Source: a virus | Direction: 5' to 3' (one strand) | IMG/VR virus record: IMGVR_UViG_3300036046_000019 | Location: 1-39,280 of that record | Length of the DNA: 39,280 bases | Shown here: positions 15,972-22,574 of the stretch, piece after piece | How positions within the stretch are numbered: the stretch's first letter is position 1 | How the letters are laid out: every line of letters begins with the position of its first letter | Translations under genes and position numbers: made by a program | The notes under the pieces: model-generated | Seen by the model: the letters and a program-made list of their open reading frames with translations, nothing else | Databases searched by the model: none | What the model was told of the DNA's origin: nothing

Positions 15972-17086
15972 TTGGCACGGCTCCGAGGCTGGCCCATTAA
16001 TACGCGCTGTGACTCGATTGGAAGTTGTGCTGTCAAATTTCCGTACATCTCGTTACCGCTAAACACCGCAGCCATATCCCCTGCGGTACCCACCACCACA
16101 TCGGGCGGCGGCACGAACGGCGCAGCCACAACCCGCCGCACCGTGCCGAAGCTCTCAATCCATGCCATGTCTTGCGCTTGCACGTCCACTAGGCGGCCAC
16201 GAGCCAGCTTGTACACCTCGCCAGTGTGCGGACTTCGGAGCGTGAATGAGCCTTGCTGCTCGCCGATGTATTGATAGCGCACCCGCCCTGATGCCGGGGT
16301 CTCTCCCTGCGGCAGGCCAAGGACAGCCGCTTGCGCCACTTCCTGTGCGGCTTTGTTTCCGCCACAACACGCCGCCATAGCAATCCTCCCACTTGCATCA
16401 CGGTAGCGATCGAGCACCGTCGCCATGCGGGCTTGGTTCGCAATCGGATCGGCCACAAAGTGCCGCATTCGATCGCCTTCAGCTTGCCGATACACCAACG
16501 TCGGCACTGGCACGCGCTGGCCGCAGTGCCCAGCGCGTGCAAGCCGTAGCCACAGTGTCCAATCTTCCCATGCGTCAATTGCCTCATCAAAGCCGCCCAC
16601 CGCCCGAACGGCTACCGTGGGGATAAGCGCTGTGACGACATGGAGATTGATGGTATCGAGGCCCATGCGCCGCCATCCGGTTGTAGGATCGTAGTCCGTG
16701 TGCTGGCGATATTCATACGCCCCAACCACCACCGGATGGCCGCTCTCATTCCGTAACGGCTGGCCATGCTCATTGAGCACATAGCTATCGCCGTACACAT
16801 ACCCCGCGTTGCCTGCGGCATAGGCTCTGAGATACGTTTCGAGCGCGGTGGGCAGCAGGTAATCGTCGGCGTCCAAGAACACCACGAACGTGCCGCGCGC
16901 CTGTTCGATCCCTCGGTTGCGACACACGGCCGGGCCGTCGCCCGCTGTATCGTGGATGACGATGTGCTCCCACCACGAGCGTGGGATGGTTTGCCAGTCC
17001 AGTGAGGCGCGCGCCACCGCCACATGCTGCGTGTGGCGCGGCCCCACGGGCGTGACAATCGAGATGAGCGGCTGGCCTCCCTCCAT
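15968..17086 (-). CDS. Family 2 glycosyltransferase fused to a phage-type C-terminal domain
   Basis: 372 residues; AGGAG nine bases before ATG, directly after the major capsid gene. Residues 1-235 are a GT2 domain with ISIVTPVGPR at the start, FLDADDYLLP (about 70-79, DxD) and FDEAIDAWEDWTLWLRLA, whose ED pair is the usual catalytic base region. From about 238 it changes to a small domain beginning with CCGG, with VRYQYIGEQQGSFTLRSPHT and GRLVDVQAQD. This resembles short phage domains found near head genes. The fusion suggests the enzyme is targeted to a virion component, perhaps the capsid protein encoded just upstream. It is the first gene of the glycosylation cassette. Confidence 0.82.
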   Translation of the reverse strand: MEGGQPLISIVTPVGPRHTQHVAVARASLDWQTIPRSWWEHIVIHDTAGDGPAVCRNRGIEQARGTFVVFLDADDYLLPTALETYLRAYAAGNAGYVYGDSYVLNEHGQPLRNESGHPVVVGAYEYRQHTDYDPTTGWRRMGLDTINLHVVTALIPTVAVRAVGGFDEAIDAWEDWTLWLRLARAGHCGQRVPVPTLVYRQAEGDRMRHFVADPIANQARMATVLDRYRDASGRIAMAACCGGNKAAQEVAQAAVLGLPQGETPASGRVRYQYIGEQQGSFTLRSPHTGEVYKLARGRLVDVQAQDMAWIESFGTVRRVVAAPFVPPPDVVVGTAGDMAAVFSGNEMYGNLTAQLPIESQRVLMGQPRSRAK

Positions 17087-17098
17087 CGCTTATCTCTC

Positions 17099-18547
17099 CT
17101 ACGCCGTTGGCGAGTAGAACGTCTCGGCAGTCCCGTAGACCGAGCCGCCGTTGGCGAAGTACGGATCGCCGGGGAAGCTCGACCGCTCGTGAATGACCGG
17201 GCTGTAGCGCAGATCGGTATAGCGCCCAGCGATCTGCGGCGTGAGGAGCACCAGGCGCGGCTCAGTTTTGGCAAGCAACTGCACACAGAAATTCTGTGGC
17301 GGCTTCTTGTGAAACAGGAAGCGCCCGCCATCGGTGGCAAAGTAGGTATTCGGTGCGAACACGTTCGCATCTGCCACCGCGCCCGAGGCGTCATAATCGA
17401 AATACTCAAAGTACGTGGCTGCCATGCCGCCCATGACGGTCAACGGCACGAAGTACACGTCGCTCTCGAAGAGGCCCGTTCCCACCACCGATTCGGCGAT
17501 TGCCTCATCCTCAACCACCGGCACGCGCTCGCCATCGATCCAGAGAAATGAGCCCGTTCGCATCTCGTCGCGCATCGCCACCTGATCTGCGCCGTTGACA
17601 ATCACACGCTGACCATTGGCATCGGTTACCTGGCAGCCGTTTGTCTGATACGAACATGGCCAGATGCGTGTGAGTTCGTAGAAGAGATCGCTTCGCATGG
17701 CAATCACCCACGTCGCCGGATCGAGCCCCATGCGGCGAGCGTTGCGCTTGAGTTGGCGCATAATGGCCTGGAACGTATTTACAACAGTGCCGCCGTTGGT
17801 GGAGATGTTGAGGCCGCCGGTAGTGACAATCGTGCTGTCGGCGGCAGGACACGCAATGCCGGTTTCTGCATCGCGCCGGCCCGTATTGATCAAGAGATCA
17901 AGGCCGAAGTATTCTTTGTAGCCACCGCCTGCGGTGTTGTTGGCCGGGTTGCCGGCGTACACCGCACGGGCAAAGTCGCGTGCCCACGCCACCGCAAGCT
18001 GAAACAACGCCTTTGCCAGTTCGTTGTTGAGTGCCTGGTTAGGCTGCGCGTTTGGGATTGTCGGCACCATCGGATTGTCGCCATTGGCCTGGAAGGGGTT
18101 GCCGATGAATTGCAGATCAACGTGATCACCACGATCGCGCCGGCGCCCAAAACGATCTACGTCATAGACTGGCGTCTGCCGCGAGAAACGGCCAAACGGC
18201 AGCATCTGGGTACAGAGCTTCATCAGGCCGGCAGTCGGCGGATCGTCGCACACCCCAACCGGGTTGGTGCCGACGCTTGCCGTTACACCGGTCATGATGC
18301 CGTACTGCGGATTGTCAAACACACTCCCCCGCGCGGATGGCAGTGCCGACATGAGCCCGAGATACGGCAGCGTCATGGCATTGATGACGGGCCGTTCGAG
18401 GCCAGCGCGCGAGAACAGTCCGCCATTGCCGTGTCCATACGCACCAGCAGGAATAGGGCTGCTACTGACCGCCTTCGTGGCGATCTGCATGGCGGCGGTC
18501 TGGGTGAGCAGTTCGCGCGCCAGCGCCTGATAGTTGAGTTCGGTCAT
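17099..18547 (-). CDS. Major capsid protein
   Basis: 482 residues from the ATG at 18547, which lies ten bases after AGGAG; an ATG three codons upstream is only one base from that site and is less likely. The protein follows the protease/scaffold gene, as HK97-fold capsid proteins do. It has typical late features: a long N-terminal arm, the spine helix region (NNELAKALFQLAVAWARDFARAVYAG), MRSDLFYELTRIWPCSY, and a conserved end with FCVQLLAKTEPRLVLLTPQIAGRYTDLRY. It contains several Cys. The fold is assigned from position and general pattern, not from a diagnostic motif. Confidence 0.82.
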   Translation of the reverse strand: MTELNYQALARELLTQTAAMQIATKAVSSSPIPAGAYGHGNGGLFSRAGLERPVINAMTLPYLGLMSALPSARGSVFDNPQYGIMTGVTASVGTNPVGVCDDPPTAGLMKLCTQMLPFGRFSRQTPVYDVDRFGRRRDRGDHVDLQFIGNPFQANGDNPMVPTIPNAQPNQALNNELAKALFQLAVAWARDFARAVYAGNPANNTAGGGYKEYFGLDLLINTGRRDAETGIACPAADSTIVTTGGLNISTNGGTVVNTFQAIMRQLKRNARRMGLDPATWVIAMRSDLFYELTRIWPCSYQTNGCQVTDANGQRVIVNGADQVAMRDEMRTGSFLWIDGERVPVVEDEAIAESVVGTGLFESDVYFVPLTVMGGMAATYFEYFDYDASGAVADANVFAPNTYFATDGGRFLFHKKPPQNFCVQLLAKTEPRLVLLTPQIAGRYTDLRYSPVIHERSSFPGDPYFANGGSVYGTAETFYSPTA

Positions 18548-18570
18548 GAGATGCATGCTCCTGTCATACG

Positions 18571-18586
18571 TGCGGCGCGCGCCGCA
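18571..18586. other. Perfect 16-bp palindrome before the capsid gene
   Basis: TGCGGCGC is followed directly by GCGCCGCA, between the scaffold stop (18590) and the capsid ribosome site. As RNA it would form a hairpin with a short loop that could protect or process the capsid message. A protein-binding site is the other option. Confidence 0.5.
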
Positions 18587-18589
18587 GGC

Positions 18590-19261
18590 TTACTGGCCAA
18601 ACAGATTCTGACGAAACGCATCGAGCCCAGTCGATGCGCCATTGGTCTGCGCTTTGAGCGTGGCGGCGAGATCTGCGTCCGCATCGCCCGCATCCTGGCT
18701 CGGGCGATAGCCCCGGCCACGCCGGGCACTGTCATCGGTCAGCGTCGCCAGTTCGGCACGCGCCGCCTTGAGCTGCGTTTCGAGGTCGGTCACACGCTGC
18801 GTCACGGCGGCCACGTCGCCCGCTTCCTTGGCACGCGCATAGCCCATGCCCTTGAGCTGCTCATCCATCGCGGCCATCTTGCCGGCGATTTCCGATCCCA
18901 TTGCGGCCACAGCGCGGCTGAACACGCTTTCCAGCATGCCTTCGAAGTCGGCGCGGCTCATGTCGCCGATGAAGTCAGCCACTGGCTCATCGAGATCCGC
19001 AACTTCTTCGACTTCCCCGTCTGCCGTTTCGGTTTCGCCGGCCTCCACCATTTCAGCTGGTGGCATGGCGGCTTTCACGGTGTAGACCACGCCGCCGATC
19101 GTGACTTCGGCCGGCGGCGCGGGCGTCTCTTCCTTGAACGCAATGCCCTGCTGTGCAGCGGCCTTGTCGGTCTGGGCTAGACCAGCGGCCAGCGTATCAA
19201 CGGGAATGCCGAGCGTGTCAGCGGCCACCTTCAGGCGGCGCGCCATCTCTTCAGGGTTCAT
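18590..19261 (-). CDS. Scaffold protein from an internal start in the protease gene
   Basis: An in-frame ATG at 19261 inside the protease gene has a strong AAGGAG six bases upstream (19268-19273). It lies directly at the end of the protease domain. The 223-residue product starts MNPEEMARRLKVAADTLG, is acidic in the middle, and ends in a coiled coil (VTQRVTDLETQLKAARAELATL) with a small C-terminal region. These are the features of a capsid scaffold. This is the lambda C/Nu3 arrangement, in which protease-scaffold fusion and free scaffold are both made. Whether the internal start is used is inferred from the ribosome site. Confidence 0.65.
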   Translation of the reverse strand: MNPEEMARRLKVAADTLGIPVDTLAAGLAQTDKAAAQQGIAFKEETPAPPAEVTIGGVVYTVKAAMPPAEMVEAGETETADGEVEEVADLDEPVADFIGDMSRADFEGMLESVFSRAVAAMGSEIAGKMAAMDEQLKGMGYARAKEAGDVAAVTQRVTDLETQLKAARAELATLTDDSARRGRGYRPSQDAGDADADLAATLKAQTNGASTGLDAFRQNLFGQ

Positions 19262-20875
19262 GCGATGCTCCTTGATCGTGAGGCCAGTAAACAGGTTGCT
19301 GGCGCGGGCATAGCGCGTGGGCACCAGACTGCGCTCAAATGAATGGATGCGGCCAAACACGCCGTCTGGTGCGGGCTCGCCGGTGGGATGAAAAAAGCCA
19401 GGCGAGAGTTCATGCTGATCCGCCTGTGCCTTCATGCGCCGCGCAATCGCTGCACTTCGAAACGTGCCGCTTTCGATGCGTGTGGTGCCGATCTGCATCG
19501 AGAAATCGCAGTCGCCGATATCCACGCCCGGCCCCCACGGCGCAGCGGTGTTCATGGGATCCGGCCTGCCAATGTGCCAGTAGCGCAGCGGGCCGTACTG
19601 TTTCGTCGCCGTCATCCGCTGGCTGTCGGCATCGAGCGCCGCAATGCTCAGGATTTCGCGGTCACGATCACGATACGCCGTGGTACTGCGCGCAATCCAT
19701 CGCATGGCCCCCGAGGCGTCTTTAAACACTTTCAACGTGGCGCGGGTCGGACGCTGCCTGCGGTTCTCGCGTCGCCACTGCGATTCACGCTCGCGGATGG
19801 CAGCGCGTGATGCCTCACGGGCGCGCCGCTCTTGCTCTGCCGTCTGGCGCTTCTGTTCTGCCTCGCTGCGCCGTTTGGCAACGTCGGCTTGCCGCTGCCG
19901 GCTGGCAGCCTCACGCCCGAGCCGTGCCTGCGCGTCCTGCACGGCTGCGTTGTAGCTCGCCACGTTGCCCCGCTGGAGCGCAGACAGCGCGCGCCGCCCC
20001 TGGTCAGTCGCAAAGCCATCCGCGCCAATCAGCCCGAGCCGGCGCAGATCGGGATCGGTTGCACCGCCCTGGTCAGCCGCTCGTTGCAGTACGTCAACCG
20101 ATGCTGGGCTGATACGGGTAGCCGCAGGTAAGGCCGCAGTCGTTTCGCGTGCGGCCTCCGCCGCGTCGGGCTTTGCATCAGGCTTGGGTGCCGTACCTTT
20201 GCCACCGCCGCCTTTGGGCTTCTTCTTGCCATCGCGCGCGGCTTCGGCCTGTTGGCGACGTGCCGCCACATCGCGTTTGCGTTGTTCGGCGGCGGTCTGG
20301 CGCTCGGTGCGCTTTGCGTCTCGATCCCGGCGGCCGACCGCCTGATCCCCGGCTCGGCTTACGGCATCCTGCACCGCAGTCACATCGCCACGGTCGGCAG
20401 CGCTCAGGGCTGCGCGCCCCGTGCTGCTGAGGCGCACCCGGCCATCGGTACCACGCTCCGCAAGGCCCATAGCGACAAGTCCCGTTGCCATGGCGTCCGG
20501 TACCTCGCCGCCCGTGCGAAGGGATTGCATGGCGTTCAGCCCCGAGGCAGATAGTCCGTTTTCGGTTTCGCGCTCACCGTTCAGCGCTTCCCCCACGGCA
20601 TTGCGGTTCTTGGCCTGCTCCGCATCCTGTTCGGCCTGCCGTTGTTCGGGTGTCTTCTTGGGCGCAGCGGCCTTCTTGGGCTTTGTGGCCTTGGGGGCTT
20701 TCGGACGCTTGGGAAGAACAGCCCCGGCACTGCCACCGCCAGCGCGGTCGCACGGGCCAAAACGGCCATGGACGTTACACAGATTGCCGCGAATGCGCGT
20801 AATGCCGGGCGCGATCTTTTCACCGGGCGGGCCGGCAGCTTTGTAGGATGCGGTGTAGCGGCGCAATGACCACAT
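18590..20875 (-). CDS. Prohead protease fused to scaffold
   Basis: 761 residues from ATG 20875. A GTG at 20893 is in frame but lies inside a terminator hairpin; no good ribosome site is seen for either. Domains from ATG 20875: a short conserved Cys-containing start (GNLCNVHGRFGPC), a Lys/Ala/Pro linker, and two related helical repeats separated by Arg/Gln/Glu-rich coils (about 108-184 and 256-319). The protease domain is at about 380-530, and the scaffold region follows. The protease shows YGPLRYWHIG (His434) and HELSPGFFHP (Ser491), fitting the His/Ser pair of HK97-type prohead proteases, and ends with FERSLVPTRYARASN. It should cleave scaffold and capsid arms during maturation. Confidence 0.8.
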   Translation of the reverse strand: MWSLRRYTASYKAAGPPGEKIAPGITRIRGNLCNVHGRFGPCDRAGGGSAGAVLPKRPKAPKATKPKKAAAPKKTPEQRQAEQDAEQAKNRNAVGEALNGERETENGLSASGLNAMQSLRTGGEVPDAMATGLVAMGLAERGTDGRVRLSSTGRAALSAADRGDVTAVQDAVSRAGDQAVGRRDRDAKRTERQTAAEQRKRDVAARRQQAEAARDGKKKPKGGGGKGTAPKPDAKPDAAEAARETTAALPAATRISPASVDVLQRAADQGGATDPDLRRLGLIGADGFATDQGRRALSALQRGNVASYNAAVQDAQARLGREAASRQRQADVAKRRSEAEQKRQTAEQERRAREASRAAIRERESQWRRENRRQRPTRATLKVFKDASGAMRWIARSTTAYRDRDREILSIAALDADSQRMTATKQYGPLRYWHIGRPDPMNTAAPWGPGVDIGDCDFSMQIGTTRIESGTFRSAAIARRMKAQADQHELSPGFFHPTGEPAPDGVFGRIHSFERSLVPTRYARASNLFTGLTIKEHRMNPEEMARRLKVAADTLGIPVDTLAAGLAQTDKAAAQQGIAFKEETPAPPAEVTIGGVVYTVKAAMPPAEMVEAGETETADGEVEEVADLDEPVADFIGDMSRADFEGMLESVFSRAVAAMGSEIAGKMAAMDEQLKGMGYARAKEAGDVAAVTQRVTDLETQLKAARAELATLTDDSARRGRGYRPSQDAGDADADLAATLKAQTNGASTGLDAFRQNLFGQ

Positions 20876-20880
20876 AGGCA

Positions 20881-20918
20881 AACAAAAAGGCACCCCGATC
20901 CCAAAGGATCGAAGCGCC
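20881..20918 (-). terminator. Intrinsic terminator at the protease gene start
   Basis: On the minus strand GGCGCTTCGATCC pairs with GGATCGGGGTGCC (13 bp including three G-U pairs; bases 20918-20906 with 20901-20889) around a TTTG loop, then TTTTTGTTT follows. That is a standard intrinsic terminator. It ends the tRNA-containing gap and lies only a few bases before the protease start, so downstream head genes need read-through or antitermination. Confidence 0.72.
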
Positions 20919-21047
20919 GTGCGTCGAAAGACGGAGGGCGATATGTTTCCTGCTTACCGAGTACAGGGCCGGCATTCTTACGCATGCCCGTGCAATACGT
21001 TCCGGCGGCTCAGTTGTGGGCGCACCCAGCGGCAAATACCGCTGCTT

Positions 21048-21077
21048 AGTCTAGGGCTAGGATACCGTAGCGGTCAA
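21048..21077 (-). promoter_or_regulatory. Possible promoter in the gap before the protease gene
   Basis: On the minus strand TTGACC (21077-21072) and TAGACT (21053-21048) are separated by 18 bases. Transcription would start near 21041 and meet the terminator at 20918-20881, giving an RNA of about 150 bases with a CAGCGG...CCGCTG hairpin at its 5' end. The -10 match is partial. Confidence 0.35.
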
Positions 21078-21084
21078 ACCAGAT

Positions 21085-21112
21085 GTGTGAGTGCCGGTAC
21101 CTTTCCTCACAC
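21085..21112. other. 7-bp hairpin in noncoding gap
   Basis: GTGTGAG (21085-21091) pairs with CTCACAC (21106-21112) around a 14-base loop containing GGTACC. The gap 20919-21555 has no convincing protein gene. It holds this hairpin, two tRNA-like sequences and a possible promoter. Confidence 0.4.
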
Positions 21113-21163
21113 GCAAGCCCGTCCGTAGCCGTTCGTGGTGCGCCGCTTTCAAATTGTGGGCAT

Positions 21164-21228
21164 TGGTCAGGCTGTTAGGAGTTGAACCTACTCTCTCGCG
21201 TGTGCGAGCGCGCCACCGCTTCAGCCCG
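21164..21228 (-). tRNA. Degenerate tRNA-like sequence
   Basis: The 3' half looks like a tRNA: T arm GTAGG-TTCAACT-CCTAA (one mismatch), acceptor strand CAGCCTG, A, and encoded CCA ending at 21164. A matching 5' acceptor CGGGCTG (one G-U pair) lies 65 bases back. The middle does not form a normal anticodon arm; CTCGC-ACAC-GCGAG makes a 4-base-loop hairpin instead. It is best read as a decayed tRNA or a tRNA mimic. It shares the T loop TTCAACT with the tRNA upstream. Confidence 0.35.
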
Positions 21229-21326
21229 TCACTGCCGGTTACATTGTCCGGCTCGCCGTCGTGTGCGATGTGCGTTCTTTCCCGCCAGTCAGCCGGTTCC
21301 TCACCAGCAAAAGCACAATAGTGCGT

Positions 21327-21397
21327 TGGTAGCGGGGAGCGGAGTTGAACCGCCTTGGATGGGGTTATGAGCCCCTTCCCATTCCGAATGCCCCGCG
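21327..21397 (-). tRNA. Initiator-type tRNA-fMet (CAT), shortened D arm
   Basis: A 71-base tRNA in the head gene region. The 5' CGCGGGG pairs with 3' CCCCGCT except for a C1-T72 mismatch, followed by A and an encoded CCA (ends 21327). The anticodon loop CTCATAA is that of bacterial initiator tRNA, and the stem GGGG/CCCC has the three G-C pairs that direct initiators to the P site. The T arm is GGCGG-TTCAACT-CCGCT. The D arm is short (TTC-GGAATGG-GAA). The 1-72 mismatch and GGG/CCC stem are the two initiator hallmarks, so the class is well supported; activity is not shown. Confidence 0.68.
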
Positions 21398-21555
21398 TCG
21401 TGTGCTACCCGCCATCTAGTATATCACGAGACGCAACACCCCTGCTACTACCGCGCGGCGTCCATCCAAGTTCGAGCGCGGCCGCTTCGAGTGCTGCCAC
21501 AAACGCAAGTGCGGCACGCCTGAGCATCAGAATGGTTGCAAGATTGAGCCGCATG

Positions 21556-22032
21556 CTATACTTCGCTATCCACACTGCGTTGTACAACTGTCGCCAGCTC
21601 CTGTTGCCACTTCTTCTGTGCCGTCGTATCCCACTCGCGAGCCTTGGTACCGGGGTGCTGCACTGGCCCGCGTGTCGTGACAAACGTGCTGCCTTGGCTA
21701 CCGGCTGATGAACCAAGCACACGCGGTTTGGTCTTGGCTCGGCCTCCTGTGGCAAACGCCAGCGCCTTGGCACGCCTCGGGTAGATCAGGTGCGGCTTCG
21801 TGCCCTGGTTCAGCATTGTCCAGATCTCGTCATCCGTACCGATGATGCGCCGGAACGCACCAGGGCGACTAATCGTGAATGAGACGCCCCGCTCCCATGT
21901 GTTGGTGGTAGCATAGAAGTCGGCGCGCACGCCTTCGGCGGCCGCCTGCATCCCGTTCTCGACGGCGCGCGCGATGCGTTCGGGATTGAGGATAAGTGCA
22001 TCGCGTGGAATGCGGATGGCACGCGCTTTCAT
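21556..22032 (-). CDS. HK97 gp10-like head-tail completion protein
   Basis: 158 residues from the ATG at 22032, which overlaps the stop of the minor head gene (ATGA). It has the usual pattern of gp10/DUF646-type neck proteins: an N-terminal helix (ENGMQAAAEGVRADFYATTNTWE), then LNQGTKPHLIYPRRAKALAF, and an end with GPVQHPGTKAREW followed by a helix. Proteins of this type join connector to tail. It lies upstream of the capsid gene, not downstream as in HK97, which is a known variation. It is the last gene before the tRNA-containing gap. Confidence 0.72.
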   Translation of the reverse strand: MKARAIRIPRDALILNPERIARAVENGMQAAAEGVRADFYATTNTWERGVSFTISRPGAFRRIIGTDDEIWTMLNQGTKPHLIYPRRAKALAFATGGRAKTKPRVLGSSAGSQGSTFVTTRGPVQHPGTKAREWDTTAQKKWQQELATVVQRSVDSEV

Positions 22033-22574
22033 ATCACGCGCCCTTCCCTGATTCGCAGCGGTGCCCATGCACGCTCGCGGGCGATGCAGGTGCTACAGCT
22101 ATCACGCTTGCCCCGCCGCCAGTAGCAATCATAGTTATTGTCGCCCTCCAGTTGCTGTACCTCCCACGCACAGCCACAGCGCGTCTTGCACAGCGTGCTG
22201 CCGTCTTTTGGCAGCGCCGGCAACGGCAGCAGCTTCGTGCGCCCAGCCCAGTAGGGCGCGCCAACCGATTCAGCATACATGCCCGCCCTGGCTTTCCAAC
22301 CGCGCTCGAACTGGGGCGCATCCTCAATGACCGCCTGGAAGCCGCTGAGGAAGTGCAGCTGTGTTGCCACGGTGCGCGTGAGCACGGCGCGGCCCACAGG
22401 ACTTGCGGGGTTCACACCGCCGGCTCTCAGCGCATCAGCGTGGCCTTGGGCCAGAACACTCGCAAACTGCGCTGCCCACTGCTGCGGCGTGATGCGCTCC
22501 GCCTCAAGCGCATCCATGGCACCGCCGATGCGCGCCAGCATGCGGATGATGAGGCGGCGGAGACGTTCATCCAT
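22029..22574 (-). CDS. Minor head protein with Cys-rich C-terminal domain
   Basis: 181 residues from the ATG at 22574, which overlaps the portal stop by eight bases with GAGGTG upstream. It follows portal, the normal place for Mu gpF/SPP1 gp7-type minor head proteins. The N-terminus is helical. The C-terminal part has paired Cys and aromatic residues: CKTRCGCAWEV, then DCYWRRGKRDSCSTCIARERAW, which should bind zinc and resembles the C-terminal domain of minor head proteins in several actinophages. It probably binds portal and DNA during packaging. Confidence 0.7.
   Translation of the reverse strand: MDERLRRLIIRMLARIGGAMDALEAERITPQQWAAQFASVLAQGHADALRAGGVNPASPVGRAVLTRTVATQLHFLSGFQAVIEDAPQFERGWKARAGMYAESVGAPYWAGRTKLLPLPALPKDGSTLCKTRCGCAWEVQQLEGDNNYDCYWRRGKRDSCSTCIARERAWAPLRIREGRVI

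Noticed and set aside
20876-20893. GTG at 20893 as start of the protease gene
   Set aside because: It lies within the stem of an intrinsic terminator; ATG 20875 is the first start after the T run.
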